Part shown: one piece after another, positions 1-7,597 of the stretch
Numbering within the stretch: position 1 is the first letter of the stretch
Layout: every line of letters starts with the position of its first letter
Origin: CAYVFC01 sp964450715
GTDB lineage: Bacteria > Myxococcota_A > Polyangia > Polyangiales > JAFGIB01
NCBI GenBank assembly: GCA_964450715.1
Contig: CAYVFC010000110.1
Span: 1-26,804 of the forward strand
Direction of reading: 5' to 3'
DNA: 26,804 nt
Notes under the pieces: generated by a model
The model's input: only the letters and a program-made list of their open reading frames with translations
The model's database searches: none
What the model was told of the DNA's origin: nothing
Position numbers and translations under genes: made by a program

Positions 1-239
1 ACCGCACAATAGCGGGCCGAACTTTTGGGCGGGTATGCGGTTACATTACATATCCGAACTTGTCCCGAAGGCTCGCACATCACCTGCCGAGATCGGTCTT
101 TGTACGCGCCGGTAGGTGATTATCGTGTAAGCGAATTTCCTGACATCCCGCCAACCGCGAGAGCCGCGACCGGGGATAGTACCCGCGCTACACGACGGCC
201 GGGCCGCTTCAGGGTGCGAACGCGGGGCGTTATCGCCTG
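1..239. other. non-coding or unresolved left edge
   Basis: I see no supportable gene here. The open frames crossing this stretch have compositions typical of shadow frames in GC-rich DNA. The STAS-like gene ends at 240 on the minus strand, so this is its downstream region. No clear hairpin-plus-T terminator was found. Confidence 0.4.
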
Positions 240-647
240 TTACGATCCGGGGGCCGCCGCTTTCCGCGTGTCGGCTCCGGGGGCGAGCAGCCACTCGCGA
301 GCCCGCTCGACGCTCTCGAACTCGGCTGTGCTGACTCCGCGGTTGGCCTCGACCGTAGAAATGAAACGCACGTCTTTCTTGGCCTCGTTGTCCCTGGGCA
401 TCACGTGGGCCACGCGCACTCCCGGAAGCGCCGCGGCTACCGACTGGCCGAAGTCGTAGAATTCGACGGTCGAGAATCCACCGAGATCGATCTCCCGCAG
501 ATCGAGCAGGATCCGCCAGCAGCGGTTCTCGTAACAGAGCCGGAACCCGCCGTCACGAACCTCGACGTGCTCCCGCCTGCTCAAGAGGCCGCGAATCCGG
601 ATCGAGACGATCCCGTTATCGGAATCGTAGAAAAGTTCGTAAGGCAT
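240..647 (-). CDS. small STAS/SpoIIAA-like protein
   Basis: A soluble protein of 135 residues starting MPYELFYDSDNG. I chose this start because AGGGGG lies 9 bases upstream of the ATG; an in-frame start 16 codons earlier has no such support. The pattern of short beta strands, then a conserved-looking LLDLREID strand, an FSTVEFYDFGQSVAAAL helix, and a C-terminal SVERAREWLL helix matches the STAS/SpoIIAA-like fold common in deltaproteobacterial genomes. Such proteins are usually single-domain and of unknown partner. There is no signal peptide and no membrane segment. It is transcribed away from the esterase at 974. No phosphorylatable serine can be assigned with confidence, so a regulatory role is only inferred from the fold. 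Confidence 0.55.
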   Translation of the reverse strand: MPYELFYDSDNGIVSIRIRGLLSRREHVEVRDGGFRLCYENRCWRILLDLREIDLGGFSTVEFYDFGQSVAAALPGVRVAHVMPRDNEAKKDVRFISTVEANRGVSTAEFESVERAREWLLAPGADTRKAAAPGS

Positions 648-864
648 GGTGTGTTGCCCCCTGCGTCGCTCTGTACGGTTCGGCGGGAAAGACAAGTGTG
701 CTACCCCGACAACCGCCCACCCCGTCCCGTATGTCTATTCAGAGTACTCCGGAGCGTGGTCGAGCACAACGGACCGCCGGCCGGAAAAAGAGGCGCAAAA
801 GCCGTACGCTACGGGTTTGCCGACTCCGAATTCTTCTGTTCCCTTCCATCCGTCAGGCGCTTCG

Positions 865-931
865 CTGGCCCCAGATGGACCGGGTTTGGCGCGTGGGGAT
901 GTACGCCGACCGGCGCGCTCGTCCTACAGTG
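865..931 (+). promoter_or_regulatory. 67-bp conserved upstream element, copy A
   Basis: It begins CTGGCCC, has ATGGAC at 875-880, TTGGCG at 886-891, GGATGT at 897-902 and TCCTACAGTG at 922-931. The same blocks at the same offsets recur at 2690 and 4421. It ends 42 bases before the carboxylesterase start codon. It could be a promoter for an alternative sigma factor, an AraC-type operator, or both. Confidence 0.7.
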
Positions 932-973
932 CCCGAATTCGCCGTAAAGAGCGGAAAAGAGAGGAGGAATGCG

Positions 974-2677
974 ATGTTGAGGATGGCTGCCCACGGTGGT
1001 TGGATCGCGGCGTATCTCGCGCTGGCCCTTTGCTCTCTGCTCGCCTGCGCGGATGACGAGACGGACGATGGGGGCGCGGGCGCGGATGCGGGCGCGCTGG
1101 CGGACGGGAGCGCTGACCCCGGAGCCGACGGCGGCGACGCGGTCCCGCCGGACGACGACGACCCGGCCACGGTCACCCTGGCCGACGGCGAGCTGCTGGG
1201 CGAGGTGATGGGCGAGGCGATCCTTTTTCTAAAGATACCCTATGCAAAGCCCCCGCTGGGCGAGCTGCGCTGGCGGGCGCCCGAGCCGACCGAGCCCTGG
1301 AGCGGGGTACGGCAACAGAGCGACTTCGCCAGCCCCTGCCCACAACCGCCCTCCCAGTATGACGAGGGCAGCAGCGATGAGGACTGCCTCTACCTCAACG
1401 TCTGGCGCCCCAGCAGCGATACCAGCGGAGCGCCGGTGATGGTCTGGATACACGGGGGCGGTTTCACCACGGGCTCTGCCGCCGACCGGACTCCTCTGAC
1501 AGGCACCCACCTCTGGTACGACGGGAAGGTCTTTGCGGGCAGGCACGGTATCGTGGTGGTCAGCATCAACTACCGGCTGGGGGCCATGGGCTTCTTCGCC
1601 CACCCGGCGCTGGCCGAGGAGGGCTCGCCGGTCGGCAACCAAGGGCTGCTCGACCAGCAGGCGGCGCTGCGCTGGGTGCAAGACAACATCGAGGCCTTTG
1701 GCGGCGACCCGGACAACGTGACCATCTTCGGCCAGTCAGCCGGGTCGGGCTCGGTCTGTATGCATCTGGTATCCCCCGGGAGCCGTGGGCTGTTTCACCG
1801 CGCCGTCAGCCAGAGCGGGGGCTGCACCACGCGCGGGGCCACCGATCGCGCGGAGATCGACGCGCAGCACGTCGAGTTCGCCAGCGAGCTGGGCTGTCAG
1901 GGCGACGACGTGCTCGACTGCCTGCGCGCGCTTCCGGTTACCGATATCGTCAGCACGGAGCTCGTCGACCGGACCGCCGGCCCGGGCAGTCTCAGGGAGG
2001 CCTTCTCCTTCGGGGTAGTGGTCGACGGCGAGGGGGGATTTTTACCCGAGCCCGCGGGCGATCTGATCGACCGGGGCGAGGTCGCCCAGGTGCCCTATAT
2101 ACTGGGCAGCACCACCGAGGAGCGGCAGCTGTACTTCCTCGGCGTGTCGGGCCCGGCCGACGAACAGGAGTACGAGGCCGAGATCCGGGAGGATTACGGA
2201 GAGGTGGCCGACCGGGTGCTGGAGCTGTACCCCGTCTCCCGCTTCGACGGTGACTACAAGAAGGCGGTGATACGCGTCTCCTCCGACTCGGGGGCCGTCT
2301 GCGGCACCCACGAGACCGCGCGGCGCGCAGCCGCGGCCGGGCTTCAGGTCTACATGTACAACTACAACATCGACTGGAGCGTCGCGCCCAGCCTGATGGG
2401 TCCCTGCCACGCCGCCGAGATCAGCCACGTGTTCGGCACTCCCTACAACGAGTCCGAGGAGAACATCCCGGTGGCTGAGGCTATGAACGCCTACTGGGCG
2501 CAATTCGCAAAAACCGGCGATCCCAACTATTCGGGCGCGCCCGCGGTGTGGCCGCGCTTCGAGCCGGACGAGAACGACGACGATCTGCGCATCCAGTTCG
2601 ATCCCGACTACGAGATTCTGGACTCGTTTCGCAAGGAAGAGTGCGCGCTCTGGCGGGACTGGTACGCGCTGCAATAA
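974..2677 (+). CDS. type-B carboxylesterase lipoprotein
   Basis: A 567-residue secreted alpha/beta hydrolase of the carboxylesterase type-B family (PF00135), expected to cleave carboxylic esters at the cell surface or in the periplasm. A lipoprotein signal ends in LLAC with Cys25, followed by an Asp/Ala/Gly-rich linker to about residue 65. The family signature EDCLYLNV is at 136-143 and the oxyanion-hole HGGG at 160-163. The nucleophile elbow is GQSAG with Ser255; most members have GESAG. The acid is probably Glu382 or Glu383, and the catalytic His479 sits in HAAEISHVFG. The ATG at 974 has AGGAGG six bases upstream. The open frame extends further upstream, but that part runs through the conserved 67-bp regulatory element and lacks a start with a ribosome site. 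The substrate is unknown. The neighbouring lipases share its promoter element. Confidence 0.9.
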   Translation: MLRMAAHGGWIAAYLALALCSLLACADDETDDGGAGADAGALADGSADPGADGGDAVPPDDDDPATVTLADGELLGEVMGEAILFLKIPYAKPPLGELRWRAPEPTEPWSGVRQQSDFASPCPQPPSQYDEGSSDEDCLYLNVWRPSSDTSGAPVMVWIHGGGFTTGSAADRTPLTGTHLWYDGKVFAGRHGIVVVSINYRLGAMGFFAHPALAEEGSPVGNQGLLDQQAALRWVQDNIEAFGGDPDNVTIFGQSAGSGSVCMHLVSPGSRGLFHRAVSQSGGCTTRGATDRAEIDAQHVEFASELGCQGDDVLDCLRALPVTDIVSTELVDRTAGPGSLREAFSFGVVVDGEGGFLPEPAGDLIDRGEVAQVPYILGSTTEERQLYFLGVSGPADEQEYEAEIREDYGEVADRVLELYPVSRFDGDYKKAVIRVSSDSGAVCGTHETARRAAAAGLQVYMYNYNIDWSVAPSLMGPCHAAEISHVFGTPYNESEENIPVAEAMNAYWAQFAKTGDPNYSGAPAVWPRFEPDENDDDLRIQFDPDYEILDSFRKEECALWRDWYALQ

Positions 2678-2689
2678 TAGCGCCCCTCG

Positions 2690-2756
2690 CTGGCCCGAAA
2701 TGGACTCCGATTGGCGGTTTCGGATGTTCGCCGCTCTCGGGGTCCATCCTATGGTC
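2690..2756 (+). promoter_or_regulatory. 67-bp conserved upstream element, copy B
   Basis: It carries CTGGCCC, AATGGAC, TTGGCG at 2711-2716, GGATGT at 2722-2727 and TCCTATGGT at 2747-2755, at the same offsets as copies A and C. It starts 12 bases after the carboxylesterase stop and ends 84 bases before the GTG of the first lipase. This suggests the lipase has its own promoter and is not simply read through from the esterase. Confidence 0.7.
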
Positions 2757-2840
2757 TGTGCGCAAAGGGTCCCGAACGCGGGATCGCAGCGAAACGCCGC
2801 GAGCGGTCGCGGCACGGGTTTTGGCGGAGGAGGATAGGTC

Positions 2841-4277
2841 GTGAAACGGTTTAGTTGGATACTGGTTTTCCTGTTCGCGGCGGTTGCCGTGAGCTGTAGC
2901 TCCTCGGACGACGACGACTCGAACGGAGGTGGAGACGGCACGGGAGAGGCAGGCAGCGGTGGCAGCGGCGACGGCGAGTCGGGCAGCGGTGGCAGCGGCG
3001 ACGGCGGCGACGACGGCTGCGAGGTCATCGTGGCTGACGAGGACTGCGACCAGACGCAGCGGCCCTTTGTCTTCGTGCACGGAACCTTTGGCTCGGGGAT
3101 CGACTTCGCGCGCGTGGCCCTGCTCATGGGCAGCAACGGGTTCTGCCAAGACCGCATCGTCGGGGTCGAGTACAACTCGCTGGGCGACGACCCGGCGGCA
3201 GACGGCACCATCGACGCGGTGATCGAGGCCGTGCTGGCCGAGACCGGATTCGACCAGGTGGACCTGGCCGGCCACTCGCAGGGCACCCGCCACTGCGGCT
3301 CCTACCTGGCCGTGCCCGAGCAAGCGGCCAAGGTCGCACATTACATCAACTACTCCGGCTCGCCGGACGTGGGCGACACCAAGACGCTCAGCCTCTCCTC
3401 GGAGAAGGATCTCAACAACACGCCGCGGCACGCGACCGGAAGCGACGTGACCGCGATAACCTTCTTGGACGAGGACCACTTCGCGGTCGCCGCTGCCACC
3501 AGCGCCTTCGTCGAGACCTACCGTTTCCTCAAGGGCGAGGAACCCGAGTACACCACCGTGCAATGCGGCCAGAATCCCATCGAGATCGAGGGCATCGCCG
3601 AGTCGTTCGCCGACAACGTCCCCATCACCGGCCGTATGGAGATCCGTCCCCTCGGCGACACGCCCCGGGACGAGTCGGCAGAGCCGATACACGTACCCGG
3701 AACCGGTGACGGCCGCTTCGGGCCCATCGAGCTCAGGCGAAACGTGGCCTACGAGTTCAAAGGGTTCGACGAGAACGACCAGCTGGTCGGCCACGTCTAC
3801 TTCCCGCCCTTCAAGCGCAGCAACCGCCTGGTGCGCATCCTGGCTCCGTCGGCCAACCCCATGATCGCCGGAGCCAGTACCGATCTCATCGTGCGCGGAC
3901 CCGGCCACACGGCGGTGATCGCGCGCTGGATGGGAGGGGCCTTTCGCCACGATCTGGGTGCCAGCCTGAAGATCGACGGCGTGGAGGTGCTCACCGACGA
4001 GAACGCCGGCGCCACCGCCATGCAGGATCCGAACCTGGACGGCGGCGTGGTCGGCTTCTTCCTCTCCGACTACAACACCAACGGGGAGACCGACCTGGGG
4101 CTGTACACCAGCGCCCCTTTCCTCTCCTATTCGGACGTGTTCATAGACGCCTCGGAGCCCGCCTTCATCGAGATGGTCTTCACCGCGGGCAGCGAGGACG
4201 AAACCGTGGTCGACGAGACGCTCAAGATCTCGAACTGGCGGTCCGACAGCGAGCTGACCATGATTTACTTTCCGTAG
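2841..4277 (+). CDS. lipase-like alpha/beta hydrolase lipoprotein (paralogue 1)
   Basis: A 478-residue lipoprotein starting at GTG, with AGGAGG seven bases upstream. The signal peptide ends AVSC (Cys19), followed by SSSDDDD and a Gly/Ser/Asp linker to about residue 60 that contains a 24-bp direct repeat (2952-2975 and 2982-3005). The hydrolase domain shows the oxyanion-type HGTFGSG loop and the nucleophile elbow GHSQG (Ser146), with a likely catalytic His213 in DEDHFAV. The C-terminal half (about 240-478) is a separate beta-rich region with no family I can name. The reaction is inferred to be lipase or esterase cleavage outside the cytoplasm. It is paralogous to the next gene (same order of linker, hydrolase and C-terminal domain). 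Exact substrate and enzyme family are not determinable by eye. Confidence 0.8.
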   Translation: MKRFSWILVFLFAAVAVSCSSSDDDDSNGGGDGTGEAGSGGSGDGESGSGGSGDGGDDGCEVIVADEDCDQTQRPFVFVHGTFGSGIDFARVALLMGSNGFCQDRIVGVEYNSLGDDPAADGTIDAVIEAVLAETGFDQVDLAGHSQGTRHCGSYLAVPEQAAKVAHYINYSGSPDVGDTKTLSLSSEKDLNNTPRHATGSDVTAITFLDEDHFAVAAATSAFVETYRFLKGEEPEYTTVQCGQNPIEIEGIAESFADNVPITGRMEIRPLGDTPRDESAEPIHVPGTGDGRFGPIELRRNVAYEFKGFDENDQLVGHVYFPPFKRSNRLVRILAPSANPMIAGASTDLIVRGPGHTAVIARWMGGAFRHDLGASLKIDGVEVLTDENAGATAMQDPNLDGGVVGFFLSDYNTNGETDLGLYTSAPFLSYSDVFIDASEPAFIEMVFTAGSEDETVVDETLKISNWRSDSELTMIYFP

Positions 4278-4306
4278 CCGGCCGCTGATCCGCTCCTCCA
4301 ACTCCC

Positions 4307-4367
4307 CTCGCCCTCCCCTACGGCGCCCCGTGCGCGCAATCGTAGGGGAGGGGCTCGCCCCCTCCCT
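4307..4367. repeat. GTAGGGGAGGGG palindromic repeat, probable terminator
   Basis: CTCGCCCTCCCCTACG at 4307-4322 is complemented by CGTAGGGGAGGG at 4341-4352. The right part folds again by itself (GGGAGGGG, CTCG loop, CCCCTCCC). It lies 30 bases after the first lipase stop codon. Related sequences recur at about 6107, 6149, 10655, 13347, 13428 and 13470, all between genes, so this is a dispersed palindromic repeat family that may also terminate transcription. Confidence 0.6.
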
Positions 4368-4420
4368 ATATCTAGACGAAACAGTCTAACCGGATGCCGT
4401 CTCTCGGCCGGCTATCGTTC

Positions 4421-4487
4421 CTGGCCCGAAGTGAACTCGAATTGGCGGTTTCGGAGGTTCGACGGCTGGACCTCTCATCCTACGGTG
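4421..4487 (+). promoter_or_regulatory. 67-bp conserved upstream element, copy C
   Basis: It carries CTGGCCC, AGTGAAC, TTGGCG at 4442-4447, GGAGGT at 4453-4458 and TCCTACGGTG at 4478-4487. Spacing from the first C to TCCTA is 57 bases, exactly as in copies A and B. It ends 87 bases before the second lipase start. Confidence 0.7.
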
Positions 4488-4574
4488 TGCGATAAATCCC
4501 GGACCGCGACGGGCGGTCCCGTCCGGGGCGCGGCGAACCATCGCGACGCCGGGTTCGGCAGAGGAGGCAGGGGC

Positions 4575-6095
4575 ATGAAAGCATCTATCTGGTTACTACT
4601 CGTGGTTTTCGCGGCAATGGCCGTGGGGTGCGGATCCTCGGACGACGATGATACGAACGGCGGAGGAAGCGGCGGTGGAGGCGGCGGTCAGGGCGGCACG
4701 GAGGCCGACGGCGGCGAGGCCGGAAGCGGGGGAACGGGTGGCAGCGGCGAGGCCGGAAGCGGGGGAACGGGTGGCAGCGAGGAGGTCTTTTTCGACTGCG
4801 ATCCGGAAGAGATCAAGCTCGGACTGTACGGAATCAACTGCCCGGTGATGGATCCCGAGCAGTGCGACACCTCCAGGCGCCCCATCGTCATCGCGCATGG
4901 CGGCTGGGGTACGGCCGACCAGTTCGAGGCGCTGGCCCTGCGCTTCGCCAGCAACGGGTACTGCATGCACTACATCGTTCCGTTCGACTACGTCACCGCG
5001 GACAATATCGGCGGCGTGATCGATCAGACCCTGGCCGAGCTGGAACTGGTGATCGACGACATCCTGCAGGCCACCGGCGACGACCAGGTCGACCTGATCG
5101 GTCACTCGCTGGGAACCAGGGTATCGCAGACCTTTCTGAACAGCTCGACCGACCGGGCGGCCAAGGTCGCGCACTACGCCAACGTGGAGGGCGGCGCGGC
5201 CGATAGCTTGCCGGGCGGAGTGCCCAGCATCTCCTTAATCGGCGATTCCGCCGGGGGCGGGGAGATAGCCGGCGGGACCAACGTCGTTCTGACTGAGGGC
5301 GTGGACCACGTGGGCGCGGCGCCGCACCTTACCACCTTCCAGGAGATGTTCGCGTTCTTCAATGATGGAGAGCAGCCCGAGACGCTGGATATTTTGCCGG
5401 GCAGCAAGATCCTGGTCTCTGGCAAGCTGGTCGAGTTCCACACCTCGCAGGCGATCGCGAGGCAGCCGGGCGAAGAGGGTTACGTGGACATCTACGAGGT
5501 CGACCCGACCACCGGCGAACGAATAAACGAGGAGCCCGACCGCCACTTCGTGGTGCGAGAGGACGGCACCTGGGGTCCGTTCGAGGCCGAGCCCGATACG
5601 TATTACGAGTTCATGATGTCGAGCGACATGCGAGAGGAGACCGGACACTACTACCGGGAGCCTTTTATCCGCAGCGACGCCTTCGTCTACCTGAAGCACG
5701 CTTCGATGTTTCTGGACACTATCCCTTACACAGATGACCACACCTTCATCATCACGGTCCGCAACAAGGCCCTGTGGCGTGGCGAAGACGTGCTGACAGT
5801 GGAGGGAACGGAGGTGTCGGACAGCCTGGCCTGCGAGCCCGAGGATGACACCATCGCGCTCTTCCTCTACGACGACCTGCAGGACGGCACCTCGGTCCTG
5901 GACCAGTCTATCGCTACCTACGATGCCCTGCCCTTCATCAACGGGCTGGACTACTTCATCCCCTCCACCCCTCGCAGGAGCATAGAGGTCAAGCTGGTCG
6001 ATCGTGATTCCGGCGCGATACACCTGATAAATGTGCCCAGCCTAAAGGCCCGCTCCGAGGGCGTCGTCGCCGTGCAGTTCAACGACTTCGATTGA
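4575..6095 (+). CDS. lipase-like alpha/beta hydrolase lipoprotein (paralogue 2)
   Basis: A 506-residue lipoprotein. The ATG at 4575 was chosen because AGGAGG lies seven bases upstream and the signal peptide MKASIWLLLVVF ending AVGC (Cys19) follows directly; the 48 upstream in-frame codons overlap the regulatory element. After Cys come GSSDDDD and a Gly-rich linker containing a perfect 33-bp tandem duplication (4713-4745, 4746-4778) that encodes GEAGSGGTGGS twice. The hydrolase domain has HGGWG, the elbow GHSLG with Ser178, and a likely catalytic His245 in EGVDHVGAA. The C-terminal beta-rich half resembles that of the preceding gene. It probably arose by tandem duplication. It is inferred to be a surface or periplasmic lipase/esterase, substrate unknown. 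Confidence 0.8.
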   Translation: MKASIWLLLVVFAAMAVGCGSSDDDDTNGGGSGGGGGGQGGTEADGGEAGSGGTGGSGEAGSGGTGGSEEVFFDCDPEEIKLGLYGINCPVMDPEQCDTSRRPIVIAHGGWGTADQFEALALRFASNGYCMHYIVPFDYVTADNIGGVIDQTLAELELVIDDILQATGDDQVDLIGHSLGTRVSQTFLNSSTDRAAKVAHYANVEGGAADSLPGGVPSISLIGDSAGGGEIAGGTNVVLTEGVDHVGAAPHLTTFQEMFAFFNDGEQPETLDILPGSKILVSGKLVEFHTSQAIARQPGEEGYVDIYEVDPTTGERINEEPDRHFVVREDGTWGPFEAEPDTYYEFMMSSDMREETGHYYREPFIRSDAFVYLKHASMFLDTIPYTDDHTFIITVRNKALWRGEDVLTVEGTEVSDSLACEPEDDTIALFLYDDLQDGTSVLDQSIATYDALPFINGLDYFIPSTPRRSIEVKLVDRDSGAIHLINVPSLKARSEGVVAVQFNDFD

Positions 6096-6106
6096 ACGGG
6101 CCGGCG

Positions 6107-6227
6107 CCGTAGGGGAGGGGCTCGCCCCCTCCCTTGTTCGGTCTATCATGTAGGGCGAAGGCCCGCCCCTACGACGGCCCGTCCCCGTTATCATAGTGGT
6201 GGGCTCGCCTCCTCTGCTCGCCCGCCC
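6107..6227. repeat. cluster of GTAGGGG-type palindromic repeats
   Basis: Three partial copies of the dispersed repeat follow the second lipase: GTAGGGGAGGGGCTCGCC with its CCCCTCCC arm at about 6109-6135, a GTAGGGCGAAGGCCCGCC version at about 6150-6173, and a more degenerate copy at about 6205-6235 that runs into the 3' end of the regulator gene. They can form strong hairpins between convergent transcription units. Confidence 0.55.
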
Positions 6228-7274
6228 CTACGGCTCGTTGCCCTGCGTCGCACGGCGGTACTGCAGGGCGGTGGTGCCGGTCCAGCGTTTGAACGCGCGG
6301 CGAAAGCTGCGGCCGTCGGCAAAACCGAGACGGTAGGCGATGTCGTTGACGCTCAAGGTGGTGCCGACCACGTGCTCGATGGCGTGCTGCCGCCGCACCT
6401 CGTCCAGCTGCTCATTGTATGACGTACCCATCTGTTGCAAGCGGCGGCGTAGCGAGCGCTCGCTGGTCCGCAGCTTGCGCGCCAGCTCGGCCGGATCGGG
6501 GTACTTGCCCGGGGTGGAACCGAGTATGGCGCGCACCTCGGTGAGCGGCCCCTCGGACGAGGAGGCTGCCGCGATCTCGGCCGCGCACTGCCGCTCGGCC
6601 GCCTTCAGGGTGACCGGATCGGCGGTGGCGAGCTTCACGCCCAGCAGCCAGGACTCGAAAGCGGCCCGGGTCTCGGGCTGGTCGTAGAGGATGGGCGCGC
6701 TGGTGAGCTCCCGGTAACGATCGGCGTGGGCTGGCCGGGGATAGTTGAGCCGGACCTCGATCATGGGAATCTCCACGTTGACCAGGAAGCGGGCCAGGCT
6801 GACGTAGGCGGCCAGCACGATCTCGGTGGCGAATACGCGGTGCGGCTGAAGCGGTATGGCCTCGCGCGCGATCATCCAGGCCACATCTCCCTCACTCTTC
6901 AGCGTGAGCTCCCAGAACGGCACCCAGGCCCGGTAGTACTTCAAGCCGTACTGAAGAGCGGTCCTCACATCCGGGCTGCTGAGCGAGACCAGCCCCAGGA
7001 TGCCCAGCCGGGACGCCTTGAAGGCCAGGCCCACGTCTATACCCAGTGCGGGGTTGTTGGTGAGCCTGAGGGCGTTCTCGTTGAGGAAGTAGTGTTGCCT
7101 GAGCGAGATGCGCGCGTCCGGGTTGTCCAGCATGTCGGGGGTGATACCGGTGTGCTCCAGAAGCCCGTCGCGGTCGGCCCCCTGCTCCACGGCGATCTCG
7201 ACAAGAGCGCGCGGCCCTTGCATGGGCACGATGGCGTCCTCGTAGGTGAAGAATTTCCGTACCTGGCGGCCCAT
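6228..7274 (-). CDS. AraC-family transcriptional regulator 1
   Basis: A 348-residue cytoplasmic regulator with the layout of the PF12625 (arabinose-binding-like) AraC group. A ligand-sensing N-terminal domain covers about residues 15-210 (for example LEHTGITPDML and LGILGLVSLSSPDVRTALQYGLKYY). A C-terminal double helix-turn-helix contains LARKLRTSERSLRRRLQQMG and LSVNDIAYRLGFADGRSFRRAFKRWTG. The start at 7274 (MGRQVRKFF) was preferred because the upstream extension to 7385 is Pro/Arg-rich and low in protein-like character; no strong ribosome site marks either. It is divergent from the pectinacetylesterase gene across about 320 bp that hold a repeated GTCAC array, so it probably controls itself and that esterase. 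Members of this group often regulate nearby lipase or esterase genes. Confidence 0.85.
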   Translation of the reverse strand: MGRQVRKFFTYEDAIVPMQGPRALVEIAVEQGADRDGLLEHTGITPDMLDNPDARISLRQHYFLNENALRLTNNPALGIDVGLAFKASRLGILGLVSLSSPDVRTALQYGLKYYRAWVPFWELTLKSEGDVAWMIAREAIPLQPHRVFATEIVLAAYVSLARFLVNVEIPMIEVRLNYPRPAHADRYRELTSAPILYDQPETRAAFESWLLGVKLATADPVTLKAAERQCAAEIAAASSSEGPLTEVRAILGSTPGKYPDPAELARKLRTSERSLRRRLQQMGTSYNEQLDEVRRQHAIEHVVGTTLSVNDIAYRLGFADGRSFRRAFKRWTGTTALQYRRATQGNEP

Positions 7275-7423
7275 GGGTTGCGGTTCGGCTCGGGATGGCC
7301 CTGGAGGCTGCTCCCGCGGGCGCCCCGGCGGGTTCCGGCCGGCCGGCCGGCCGGACCGGTGCGCTGCCCTGGAAGAATAGCGCAAATCCAGGCCGCAAGG
7401 GTGAAAAGCCTGTCCCCCGCCTG

Positions 7424-7532
7424 GTCACCGGGGTCACATCCTCTGGCCGGCTCGGTCACAGGCCGGACCGCCCCGAAACCCTCCACGGGTAGGGACGTCA
7501 CCGCGGTCACTACCTTTGGCCTGCGCAGTCAC
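7424..7532. promoter_or_regulatory. duplicated three-part GTCAC operator array
   Basis: GTCAC occurs at 7424, 7433, 7455, 7497, 7506 and 7528. The two triplets have identical internal spacing (9 then 22 bases) and are offset by 73 bases. GTCACCGGGGTCAC at 7424-7437 matches GTCACCGCGGTCAC at 7497-7510, and the following CCTyTGGCC block is also shared. It sits between the divergent AraC regulator and the esterase, so it is a likely binding array for that regulator; the pairing is inferred from position. Confidence 0.6.
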
Positions 7533-7597
7533 CGGGCCGAAGACGACCCACGCATTAAGTAAGTAACAACACTGATCGCGTGATGGGAGTGATGAAC

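Noticed and set aside
2042..4301. Long minus-strand open frames antisense to the esterase and lipases
   Set aside because: They mirror strongly supported + genes with lipoboxes and catalytic motifs; composition is the usual His/Val/Arg-rich shadow of GC-rich coding DNA.
7330..7360. GGCCGGCCGGCC run considered as a transposon end or operator
   Set aside because: Simple four-base repeat with high GC; no partner copy or flanking duplication was seen.
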